A program made the translations under genes and the position numbers. DNA of 26,916 nt from Candidatus Accumulibacter vicinus. GTDB lineage: Bacteria > Pseudomonadota > Gammaproteobacteria > Burkholderiales > Rhodocyclaceae. Under the pieces are notes generated by a model, which saw nothing but the letters and a program-made list of their open reading frames with translations, was not told where the DNA came from and ran no database searches. The stretch lies in contig DIME01000110.1 of NCBI GenBank assembly GCA_002425405.1, positions 1 through 26,916 on the forward strand, written 5' to 3'. Shown here piece after piece: positions 1-7,899 of this stretch; position 1 is the stretch's first letter; each line of letters begins with the position of its first letter.

Positions 1-44
1 TGGGCGCCTCCCTGCACATAGATCTTCAACCGTCCGAAACGCAT
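1..44 (-). CDS. Possible 5' end of a gene running off the left edge
   Basis: On the minus strand an ATG at 42-44 opens a frame that reads MRFGRLKIYVQGGA and stays open to the window edge, so only about 14 codons are visible. No Shine-Dalgarno sequence is evident upstream. A TATAAG-like stretch lies about 35 bases upstream (minus strand, near 84-89) but has no matching -35. I do not recognise the product. Bases 45-285, between this point and the DUF47 gene, hold no other convincing gene. They contain an imperfect palindrome around a GGCCGGCC core at 234-253, without a T-run. Confidence 0.2.
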   Translation of the reverse strand, partial: MRFGRLKIYVQGGA

Positions 45-285
45 AAAGAGCCATTAGAATTTGTACACACTTTGCTTATATCCGCAGCGCTGCAAGGGTG
101 CCTTCGGGATGAATCGTGCGTTGGGGCAATCAGCGGCCGCGGCCAGCCAGATTCCGAATGGAAAGCAGACGCCGCACACCAGCCGTCAACAGGCCTGATG
201 GCCATGCGACCGCCAGCCACGCAGGCGGGGAAAGGAACTGGCCGGCCGATTCCCCGGGTCTGACCCGACCAGGATGCGAGGGGGA

Positions 286-942
286 TCAGCAGAGCTTGAC
301 GACGATGTCCAGCAGTGTGCTGTTGCAGATGTTCAGACGTTCTGCCGCACCCAGCAGTTGATTGTAGATTTCTTTGCGGCGGAAGATATGGTGGAAATCC
401 TCGTCGTGGAACAGCTCGGCCAGGGCGCGTCGGTGGGTGCGCGTCAACTTCCGGACCGCCTGGTCGGATTTCTCGGCGTCGGCGCGGCCGAGTTTGGGTT
501 CGCTGCCCAGACGGCCATACCCGGCGGCCACCGCCTCGGCGCCTTCCTTGAGGTACACGGCCATTTCCAGACAGTATTTGTCGGCCTTCAAGGCGAGCAA
601 ATTCGCGTCCATCTCGGCAACCACCGTCTTGCAACTGTTGATGATTTCATCGAGGTTGATGATCGCCCGGTGCAGATCCTCACGGTCGATCGGCGTCGAA
701 AAAGCTTCATTGAGCAACGTCAGATTGCGAACCTTGAGGCGGTCGCCTTCATGTTCGGCCTCGACGACCCGTTTGGCGACTTCGGTGGTGCCGGAACCCA
801 TGTACTCGACCAGCAGGGCGGCGCTGATCCCGACTTGCGTGCTTTGTTCGGCCAGCAGGGCGAAGAAATTGGGTACTTTCGGAAATACCCGATGCAGGAT
901 TCGGCGAGTGAAGGAGGGGGATGCGGTGCTTGCGTTCGACAT
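286..942 (-). CDS. DUF47 (PhoU-like) family protein paired with the PiT phosphate transporter
   Basis: 218 residues of mostly helical sequence, with the length and pattern of the DUF47/TIGR00153 family. These proteins share the PhoU fold and are usually encoded next to PiT transporters, where they are thought to modulate transport or metal binding. Acid- and His-rich stretches such as EAEHEGDRLK (about residues 65-74) and a C-terminal FHDEDFHHIFRRKEIY segment resemble the metal-binding repeats of PhoU-type proteins. I chose the ATG at 940-942, because upstream in-frame codons overlap pit and look non-coding. A GGAAAGG Shine-Dalgarno lies within the end of pit, and only 4 bases separate the genes, so translation is probably coupled. 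The protein probably acts at the cytoplasmic membrane with Pit. The family assignment is firm; the exact role is inferred. Confidence 0.9.
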   Translation of the reverse strand: MSNASTASPSFTRRILHRVFPKVPNFFALLAEQSTQVGISAALLVEYMGSGTTEVAKRVVEAEHEGDRLKVRNLTLLNEAFSTPIDREDLHRAIINLDEIINSCKTVVAEMDANLLALKADKYCLEMAVYLKEGAEAVAAGYGRLGSEPKLGRADAEKSDQAVRKLTRTHRRALAELFHDEDFHHIFRRKEIYNQLLGAAERLNICNSTLLDIVVKLC

Positions 943-946
943 GAGA

Positions 947-1987
947 TTAGACCTTTCCGATGAAGAGATTGACGAGAGCGAATGTCTGAATGGCAACCAG
1001 TGCCGAGCCGGGGATGGTGATGACCCAGGTAATGGCAATGTCCTTGGCCTTCTTCCAGCGTACGGCTTTCGGCCGCTCCGAGGAACCGATGCCCATGATC
1101 GAAGTCGCGACGACGTGGGTGGTCGACACCGGCGCACCGATGAATGAGGCGGTGAGGATGACCGCTGCCGAGGTCAGTTGCGAACTGAGTGCATGAATCG
1201 GGCGGACGCGGTAAATCGCGAAGCCGAGGGTGCGAACGATCCGCCAGCCGCCCGAGAGAATGCCCAGGGTAATCGCGATGGCGCAGGCCAGCATCACCCA
1301 GAAGGGCACTTCAAAGGTCGGGATGAATCCGCCCAGCAGTAACGCCAGGGTCAGCATGCCCATGCTCTTCTGCGCGTCGTTGGCGCCGTGCGAGAAGGCG
1401 AGGCCGGCAGCGGTGACGAACTGCGCGTAGCGCAAACCGGTATTCGCCGAAGGAGTGGCAGTGAACAGCAGAATGCTCAGCAGGCGCAACATCAGGAAAC
1501 CCGCCCAGAATCCGATGATCGGTGACAGGATCAGACTGGCCAGAACCTTCATGATGCCGGTCAACTGGCCGTGCATCAGTTGCGAGAAACCCCATACGAC
1601 ATTGTCCATGCCGGCAGAGACGACGACAGCGCCGATCAACCCGCCGACCAGCGCGTGCGACGAGGACGATGGAATGCCGAAATACCAGGTCGCGAGGTTC
1701 CAGACGATGGCGCCGACCAGACCGCTGATCAGGATGGCCAGCGAGAGAACCGCCTGGACATCACCCAGAGTGACGAACTTGCCGATGGTATTGGCGACCG
1801 CCGTTCCGCCCAGCAGAGGGCCGAGAAACTCGAAAGTGCCGACGATGATCACCGCCTGCACGGGCGTCATCGCTCGCGACGCGATGATTGTCGCCACGAT
1901 GTTGGCCGCGTCATGAAAACCGTTGGTATAGTCGAAGAAGAGGACGATGACGACAGTCAAAATCGTCAAAATCAATAATGTACTCAT
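947..1987 (-). CDS. pit: Low-affinity inorganic phosphate transporter, PiT family
   Basis: 346 residues, very hydrophobic, with about nine or ten membrane segments. The two halves carry the PiT signature: DYTNGFHDAANIVAT near residues 19-33, and FSHGANDAQKSMGML in the second half, each with the conserved Asn-Asp pair used for phosphate and cation coupling. PiT proteins import metal-phosphate with protons at the inner membrane and can also run in reverse. The length matches the short PiT group found beside DUF47 genes rather than the roughly 500-residue PitA. The ATG at 1985-1987 has only a weak ribosome-binding site. A sigma54-type promoter (2309-2325) and a leader of about 310 bases lie upstream, and a sigma54-activator two-component system is encoded next to them on the same strand. 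In a polyphosphate-accumulating host this would be the main phosphate flux gene; that context is inferred. Confidence 0.93.
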   Translation of the reverse strand: MSTLLILTILTVVIVLFFDYTNGFHDAANIVATIIASRAMTPVQAVIIVGTFEFLGPLLGGTAVANTIGKFVTLGDVQAVLSLAILISGLVGAIVWNLATWYFGIPSSSSHALVGGLIGAVVVSAGMDNVVWGFSQLMHGQLTGIMKVLASLILSPIIGFWAGFLMLRLLSILLFTATPSANTGLRYAQFVTAAGLAFSHGANDAQKSMGMLTLALLLGGFIPTFEVPFWVMLACAIAITLGILSGGWRIVRTLGFAIYRVRPIHALSSQLTSAAVILTASFIGAPVSTTHVVATSIMGIGSSERPKAVRWKKAKDIAITWVITIPGSALVAIQTFALVNLFIGKV

Positions 1988-2214
1988 GAAGAGGCCCTAT
2001 GGTGGTGGTCGTGGGTTGAGGTGCGGCGGCCAGACATCCGGGGGCTGCAAAGCGCACCTGGCAGGATCCGACGGGTGAGGTATTCGTGTTCGCGTGCGGT
2101 CGATCCTCCTGGCATTGATAAAGGGCTGCGGTGATCGCCGGGAACAACTCACGGCCATGACTTTTCCATGCACGCCAGACCATGAAAATGCCATTTCTGT
2201 TTCTCTCCCCCGGC

Positions 2215-2236
2215 CCTTTCCCGCAAGCGGGAAAGG
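2215..2236. repeat. REP-like perfect hairpin in the pit leader
   Basis: CCTTTCCCGC and GCGGGAAAGG form a perfect 10-bp stem around an AA centre. On the minus strand a GGCCGGGGGAGAG-like tail follows. The layout resembles the short palindromic intergenic (REP-type) elements that are frequent in beta- and gammaproteobacterial genomes. If the upstream sigma54 promoter is used, the element sits inside the pit 5' leader. It is not followed by a T-run on either strand, so an intrinsic terminator is unlikely. Confidence 0.6.
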
Positions 2237-2308
2237 ACGATTCGTGAGTCGCTGACGCGATTTTCACACTCCCCTTCAGTGCGAAGCGACGCTCATCTCA
2301 CCGTCGTA

Positions 2309-2325
2309 AGCATTATTCATGCCAA
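2309..2325 (-). promoter_or_regulatory. Sigma54 (RpoN) -24/-12 promoter candidate for pit
   Basis: On the minus strand the sequence reads TTGGCATGAATAATGCT. The RpoN consensus is YTGGCACG-N4-TTGCW. The invariant GG and GC doublets are present with exactly 10 bases between them, and only two consensus positions differ (C to T, and T to A). Transcription would start near 2298 and run into pit, leaving a leader of about 310 bases. A sigma54-dependent response regulator is encoded just upstream on the same strand, which makes the match more meaningful. The sequence match is observed; function is inferred. Confidence 0.6.
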
Positions 2326-2340
2326 AACCCTGGAAGTCGG

Positions 2341-2352
2341 ACAGAGCTCTGT
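2341..2352. promoter_or_regulatory. 12-bp perfect palindrome upstream of the sigma54 promoter
   Basis: ACAGAGCTCTGT is perfectly self-complementary. Its centre lies about 48 bases upstream of the predicted sigma54 start, so it could bind a dimeric regulator. Enhancer-binding proteins usually sit further upstream than this. Confidence 0.3.
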
Positions 2353-2432
2353 TAAAACAATTGCTTGGTGAACGCCAGCGGCAGTGATTCGGGAACTCGA
2401 AGGGGTGTAACAAAACGCGTCGCAAATCATGC

Positions 2433-2464
2433 AATTGATTTTTTATTTATTTTAAAAATCAATT
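2433..2464. promoter_or_regulatory. AT-rich 11-bp inverted repeat
   Basis: AATTGATTTTT and AAAAATCAATT are perfect arms around a 10-base T-rich centre, within otherwise GC-rich DNA. The centre lies about 150 bases upstream of the predicted sigma54 start of pit, a normal distance for an enhancer (UAS) bound by an NtrC-type activator. It could also be a bent-DNA or IHF-type element, or a site for an unrelated regulator. Confidence 0.4.
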
Positions 2465-2472
2465 TACATCAA
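2459..2472. promoter_or_regulatory. FNR/ANR-like site, one half perfect
   Basis: TCAAT-TTAC-ATCAA matches the FNR/ANR/DNR consensus TTGAT-N4-ATCAA, with a perfect right half and a 3/5 left half. A poor TGTATC -10 sits at 2497-2502 on the plus strand. That would put the site at about -41.5 relative to a plus-strand start near 2507, although no plus-strand gene follows. It overlaps the right arm of the AT-rich inverted repeat. Confidence 0.3.
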
Positions 2473-2480
2473 CATGTTGA
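2469..2480. promoter_or_regulatory. 12-bp perfect palindrome in the AT-rich region
   Basis: TCAACATGTTGA is perfectly self-complementary and lies directly next to the AT-rich inverted repeat, about 176 bases upstream of the predicted sigma54 start of pit. It could be an operator half of a paired activator site. Confidence 0.35.
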
Positions 2481-2733
2481 AAGCGGCGATGCGGAATGTA
2501 TCAAGGTGTCGAAAGGTAACACCCTAGAAGAATAAGGAAAACTGCGGTCTGGCAGTTCCTCCGCAGGCTGATGGCCGGCCGATCCGGCAAATCAATGGCC
2601 CCACCCCCCTCGTTCCGAGCTTGTCAAGAGCCCTGATTGATCATCACGATCACCTGCTTCAACAAGCCCACCGCGAACGCTGATGGTTGTTCCGGAACGA
2701 TCGATGCGGCCGCGGGGTGCAGATTTCGCCGCT

Positions 2734-4164
<1,431 letters not shown>

Positions 4165-6768
4165 TCACTCCTCCGTGCTGATCGGCAGGTCGATGCTGAC
4201 CGTGGTGCCGGAATGGTGGTTGGCTTCGAAACGCAGTACGCCACCGTGTTTTTCGACAATCGACGAGGAAATCGACAGGCCCAGACCAGTGCCACCGCTT
4301 TCGGCCTTAGTGGTGAAAAAGGGCTCGCCAATCTGCGCCATGACCTCCTCGGCAATGCCTTCTCCCTGATCCTCGACCTGAACGATCAGCCGATTTCCGG
4401 TCCGCTCCGCCCGTGCCGAAACCTTGACCGAGCTACTGCGATCGGGCAAGGATTCAAGGGCGTTGACGATGATGTTGATGAACACCTGTTCGAGCTGCTG
4501 CACATTGCCTTTGACCGTTGGCAACGCTTCCGGCAAGTCCAGCGTAAAGGCATCGGTATGCTTGTGGATACGGGTATCGAGCAGGGTCACCACGGCATGC
4601 AGGATCTTCCCGATGTCGGCGAGTTCGTTCATATGTCCGCGATCCTGCTTCCCGAGGTGCTTGAGATTATCGACGATCTTCTGAATCCGTTTGGCGTTTT
4701 CGCCGATGTCGCGCATCCCTCTCGAAATGGTCTGGCGCGCCTGCTCGAAACTCAGGCCGGCAAGCATGAAGCTGCCCTGCTCCTGTTCATACTCGTTGAG
4801 GATCGGCAGGGCATCCTGCCAGATGCGGGCCAACAGGGGTGCATTCGCCAGAATGGCGTGATTGGGGTTGTTGATTTCGTGGGCGATGCCCGCCGAGAGG
4901 ACACCGAGGGAAGCCAGGCGAGCGCTGCGGATCGCCTGCCACTGCAGCTTGCGATTCTCGGTGATGTCGGTAATCACCACCATTGCCGCCATCACCGTAG
5001 TCACCACATTCGCCGAACTGATCGGCACCATGCGGATCTCCCACCAAGTGGCATCACTCGAGTTGTACTGGAAATGCTCGATGCGTCCGCTCCGGAACAC
5101 CTGCCGCAGTTTCTCGAGGTAACCCTCGCGAACCTCCGCAGGGAGGATCAGTTCCGATCGTTTCTCGCCGACCCCGCCGACCGGATACGGTAGCGGCCGG
5201 TTGGTGAGCAGGATCCGGGCCTCGCCATCGACCGTAAAGATCAGGTCCGGCGAATGATTGAACAGCGTACGCAACTTCGCTTCCGAATCGCGCAGCGCAT
5301 CCTCGGCCAGCTTGTGCTCGGTAATGTCCTCGAGAAAACCGACGATGCGGCTCAGCGGACTGCCCGCTTCGCGTACCGGGAAGCCGCAGACCCGCAGCCA
5401 GCGCAAGCCCCGTTCGCCACGTGAAACCGGCAAAACGACGGTAAAACGCTCGCCCTCGGCCTGCAACTGGCGGATTGCCTCAAGCAGCGTGTGCCGGTCG
5501 TCGGACGCGAAGACGTCGAGCAGCAGCGACGGCGCGGCACCGGCGAGGCCATCGAGCATTGCCTCGCGGCCTGCAAGTTGTCTGAAAGCCGGACCAATGT
5601 ATTCGATCCGTGTCGCCTCGGCATTGATCGCCCAGAATACGACATCGACGGTTTCGGCCAGCTGGCGAAACAGTTCCTCGCGCTCATAGATGGTCAGCGT
5701 CAGCTGGATTCGATTCTTCAGTTCGCGACGGCTGCGCACCAGGTAGAAAGTGAGCAGTGCGGTGAACAGGAAGCCTCCGACGAGAACCGTCCAGTGCGCC
5801 TCGGTGAAGGCCTCGGCACTCCGGAAAGTATGGGTGGCAACGCAGATGATCGACCAGTTACGGTCGCCGACGGGAATCCTGGCCTCCATGCGTGGCTGAT
5901 CCTCGTCGTAAACCGGCATCCGGCCACTGGCTGTGGAAGTGGCACGCGGCTCCAGCCGACTGGCATAAAAGTGAAGAAACTGCTTGTCACTGCCAGCCGA
6001 ATCGTCCCGCACCAGAACTTCGACCCCGCGCGGCTCAAGCAGATTGATGGCAACATGCACGAGTTCCTCAATGTCGAAGACGCCCACCACGAATCCCAGC
6101 GGATCAGCCTGCCGGCGGATACCGGGCGTGGCAGCAGTGCTGCGCGAGTGGCCGGGAGAATAGACTGGCAACACGGCGTAGATCACCGGCACCGTCGCCC
6201 CGCCCGGCTGCGCGAGGTCGATGCGGCCGCTGACCGCGATGTTGCCACTTTCCCTGGCCCGCTGCAGCAATGCCGCAAATTCAACCGTCAGGTTCAGGTC
6301 GACGCCCTGGGCAGCCGCCGACTCGGTGCGCGCAGCGGCAAGAAGCACCGGCACGCGCGGTGGCCCGGCGATGCTCCCCTCGTGGTCATTCGCCGCAGCG
6401 GGACCTGCTGGCGAAGTCCCGCTTGCTGCTCCTGGCAGCGTCTGCTGCGATCCGTTCAGCAACGGGGCCCACAACAGGCTATGGATGTAGGGACGGCGCT
6501 TGAGGATGGAATCGGTAAAAACCCGGAACTCCTGCTCGTCGATCCCCTGAGGGGCGTAGAACAGTCCGCGGATTTCCAGGAGGGCGTCGAGCCCTTGGTC
6601 GACGACCGAATGCACGGCCTGAATACGGTCGCCGGCCGCCCACTGGAATTCCTTGAAATGGCTGGTCTGCAGCTCCTGACGGACATTCCACGATGACAGA
6701 CAGGTCATGAGGAGGCCCCCAATTGCCACGGCATAGGCGGCAGCATATCTTCGCAAGTTGTCGAACAT
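4165..6768 (-). CDS. CHASE-PAS-PAS membrane sensor histidine kinase
   Basis: 867 residues. Membrane segments at about 9-27 and 325-344 flank an extracytoplasmic CHASE sensor domain (core about 55-240; features such as EIRGLFYAPQGIDEQEF and PVIYAVLPVYSPG). Two PAS domains follow (about 365-485 and 495-605). The dimerisation domain carries the phospho-accepting H630 in AHEINNPNHAIL, and the HATPase domain carries N769, DQGEG (800-804) and GTGLGL (826-831). It should sense a small molecule outside the inner membrane and phosphorylate the adjacent NtrC-type regulator, with which it forms a gapless pair. The insertion between the H-box helix and the second HisKA helix (rich in E and Q, about 660-680) is longer than in simple kinases. 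The ATG at 6766-6768 has a poor ribosome-binding site, so the start is only fairly certain. The ligand cannot be predicted from sequence. Confidence 0.92.
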   Translation of the reverse strand: MFDNLRRYAAAYAVAIGGLLMTCLSSWNVRQELQTSHFKEFQWAAGDRIQAVHSVVDQGLDALLEIRGLFYAPQGIDEQEFRVFTDSILKRRPYIHSLLWAPLLNGSQQTLPGAASGTSPAGPAAANDHEGSIAGPPRVPVLLAAARTESAAAQGVDLNLTVEFAALLQRARESGNIAVSGRIDLAQPGGATVPVIYAVLPVYSPGHSRSTAATPGIRRQADPLGFVVGVFDIEELVHVAINLLEPRGVEVLVRDDSAGSDKQFLHFYASRLEPRATSTASGRMPVYDEDQPRMEARIPVGDRNWSIICVATHTFRSAEAFTEAHWTVLVGGFLFTALLTFYLVRSRRELKNRIQLTLTIYEREELFRQLAETVDVVFWAINAEATRIEYIGPAFRQLAGREAMLDGLAGAAPSLLLDVFASDDRHTLLEAIRQLQAEGERFTVVLPVSRGERGLRWLRVCGFPVREAGSPLSRIVGFLEDITEHKLAEDALRDSEAKLRTLFNHSPDLIFTVDGEARILLTNRPLPYPVGGVGEKRSELILPAEVREGYLEKLRQVFRSGRIEHFQYNSSDATWWEIRMVPISSANVVTTVMAAMVVITDITENRKLQWQAIRSARLASLGVLSAGIAHEINNPNHAILANAPLLARIWQDALPILNEYEQEQGSFMLAGLSFEQARQTISRGMRDIGENAKRIQKIVDNLKHLGKQDRGHMNELADIGKILHAVVTLLDTRIHKHTDAFTLDLPEALPTVKGNVQQLEQVFINIIVNALESLPDRSSSVKVSARAERTGNRLIVQVEDQGEGIAEEVMAQIGEPFFTTKAESGGTGLGLSISSSIVEKHGGVLRFEANHHSGTTVSIDLPISTEE

Positions 6769-7001
6769 CGGCGGCGTTCACCAGGTCACTTAGTTAGTGT
6801 ATGTAGCGGGCGGCACCAGGAGATCAGAGATATCCTTCAGGGCAGGAAAACATGATGCTGCCAGTGATCTGCGACGAAATGCTGCTGGCAGGGCCTGCTG
6901 CAGACGCAGGCTGAAACCCGGGCGAATCGCGCCATGGCTCAGCCTGGTCTCACTCCACCCAGGCCAGAGTGTCTCCGCGAGTGTCCAGAGGCCTAATTTG
7001 T
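6769..7001. other. Intergenic stretch downstream of the tRNAs
   Basis: 233 bases between tRNA-Cys and the histidine kinase. I see no gene. A 6-bp stem (GCCTGG/CCAGGC, 6942-6964) and a 5-bp AGGCC/GGCCT stem at about 6961-6994 lie downstream of tRNA-Cys, but neither is followed by a T-run. tRNA transcript termination is therefore not explained by a clear intrinsic terminator. The kinase promoter should also be here; I found no convincing match. Confidence 0.4.
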
Positions 7002-7075
7002 TGGAGGCGCGAGCGGGAGTCGAACCCACCTACACGGATTTGCAATCCGGTGCATAACCGCTTTGCTATCGCGCC
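7002..7075 (-). tRNA. tRNA-Cys (GCA)
   Basis: 74 bases including an encoded CCA (plus-strand TGG at 7002-7004). The acceptor arms GGCGCGA and TCGCGCC pair perfectly with a U discriminator, as expected for cysteine. The anticodon GCA is at 7041-7043 in a normal stem-loop, and the T-arm has the GGTTCGA core. It lies 84 bases downstream of tRNA-Gly and is probably cut from the same precursor. The pgsA-tRNA-Gly-tRNA-Cys order is the same as in many proteobacteria, including E. coli. Confidence 0.96.
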
Positions 7076-7159
7076 GAGCCTATCTGATGACAGGGTCTTT
7101 GGCCGTTGATTCGTCTTGCTGGTGAATCCGCAAAGCCGATGATGGCCTTGTGGAAAATG

Positions 7160-7235
7160 TGGAGCGGGAGAAGAGTCTCGAACTCTCGACCTATACCTTG
7201 GCAAGGTATCGCTCTACCAACTGAGCTACTCCCGC
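7160..7235 (-). tRNA. tRNA-Gly (GCC)
   Basis: 76 bases with encoded CCA (plus-strand TGG at 7160-7162). The acceptor arms GCGGGAG and CTCCCGC pair, the D-arm contains AGCTCAGTTGGTAGAGC, the anticodon GCC is at 7200-7202, and the T-arm has GAGAGTTCGAGACTC. It is the first tRNA of a two-gene transcript behind a strong promoter at 7251-7278, and its 5' end is about 10 bases past the expected start point. Confidence 0.97.
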
Positions 7236-7250
7236 GTGAAGCGAGTGCGC

Positions 7251-7278
7251 ATTATAAAGGCCTATCCCTGGCTGTCAA
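7251..7278 (-). promoter_or_regulatory. Strong sigma70 promoter of the tRNA-Gly/tRNA-Cys transcript
   Basis: On the minus strand a perfect TTGACA (7273-7278), a 16-bp spacer and a perfect TATAAT (7251-7256) are followed by a GC-rich discriminator (GCGCACTCGC). That combination is typical of strong, stringently controlled stable-RNA promoters. The expected start falls near 7244, just ahead of the mature tRNA-Gly end. Confidence 0.85.
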
Positions 7279-7320
7279 CGCCTTCTTTTGTCCGCGCGCC
7301 GTTGGCGCAACTGGTAAGGA

Positions 7321-7899
7321 TCACCGTTTGCGATCCTCTTCGATCAGGTATGGCCACGCCATCCGCATGTAATAACCCATCGACCAGAGCGTCAGCACGG
7401 CCGCCACGTAGATCAGCCAGACACCCCACTGATAGATATCGAGACCAAGCAACGGAGCGTAATAAAGCAGCATCGGGATGGCGGCCATCTGTGCAGTGGT
7501 CTTGATCTTGCCAATCATCGACACGGCGACACTCTTGTGCGCACCGATCCGCGCCATCCACTCGCGCAAGGCGGAAATCGTGATCTCGCGACCGATGATG
7601 ATCATCGCCAGGACGGCGTCGAGACGGCCGAGCTGGACGAGAACAATCAGCGCTGCGGCAACCATCAGCTTATCGGCGACCGGGTCAAGGAAGGCGCCAA
7701 ATGCCGAAGTCTGCCGCCAGCGTCGTGCGAGATAGCCGTCAAGCCAATCGGTCATGGCAGCGGCAACAAAGATCAACGTTGCCGCACAGTCACGCCCGAT
7801 ACCCTGAATCCATCCCTCCGGAACGTAGTAGATGGCGATCAGAAGTGGGATCAAAATGATTCGCAGCCAGGTCAACAGGATGGGTATGTTCAGTGGCAT
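7321..7899 (-). CDS. pgsA: CDP-diacylglycerol-glycerol-3-phosphate 3-phosphatidyltransferase
   Basis: 192 residues with about four to five membrane segments. The CDP-alcohol phosphatidyltransferase motif is complete: D54-G55, A58-R59, G68, D72 and D76 in the spacing DGxxAR-x8-GxxxDxxxD. The enzyme joins CDP-diacylglycerol and glycerol-3-phosphate to give phosphatidylglycerol phosphate, the committed step to phosphatidylglycerol and cardiolipin in the inner membrane. The ATG at 7897-7899 overlaps the uvrC stop by one base (TGATG), so the two are translationally coupled. Length and the N-terminus MPLNIPILLTWLRI match the family. The uvrC-pgsA-tRNA-Gly-tRNA-Cys arrangement supports orthology with the E. 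coli gene. Confidence 0.95.
   Translation of the reverse strand: MPLNIPILLTWLRIILIPLLIAIYYVPEGWIQGIGRDCAATLIFVAAAMTDWLDGYLARRWRQTSAFGAFLDPVADKLMVAAALIVLVQLGRLDAVLAMIIIGREITISALREWMARIGAHKSVAVSMIGKIKTTAQMAAIPMLLYYAPLLGLDIYQWGVWLIYVAAVLTLWSMGYYMRMAWPYLIEEDRKR

Larger units (their letters stand above)
1988..2733. other. Gene-free regulatory region between the two-component system and pit
   Basis: 746 bases without a credible gene; short frames here lack coding character and ribosome-binding sites. It holds, left to right: the probable long leader of pit; a REP-like hairpin (2215-2236); a sigma54-type promoter on the minus strand (2309-2325); a 12-bp palindrome (2341-2352); an AT-rich 11-bp inverted repeat (2433-2464); an FNR/ANR-like site (2459-2472); another 12-bp palindrome (2469-2480); and GC-rich stem-loops around 2505-2585. 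The AT-rich core contrasts sharply with the GC-rich surroundings, as is typical of a regulatory region. Confidence 0.7.

Noticed and set aside
26..634. Minus-strand open frame of 202 codons at the left edge
   Set aside because: It overlaps the DUF47 gene in another frame; its Arg/Pro/Gly-rich, low-complexity translation is typical of a GC-rich shadow frame.
1997..2194. Possible 65-codon peptide in the pit leader
   Set aside because: It has no family resemblance, ends in a proline-rich run and overlaps other random frames. A purine-rich GGGGGAGAG lies upstream but belongs to the REP-like repeat.
2571..2636. Short plus-strand frame after the FNR-like site
   Set aside because: Only 21 codons with no ribosome-binding site; the translation looks random.
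7280..7320. Terminator after pgsA
   Set aside because: The GCGCC/GGCGC stem has only 5 bp and is not followed by T residues on the minus strand.
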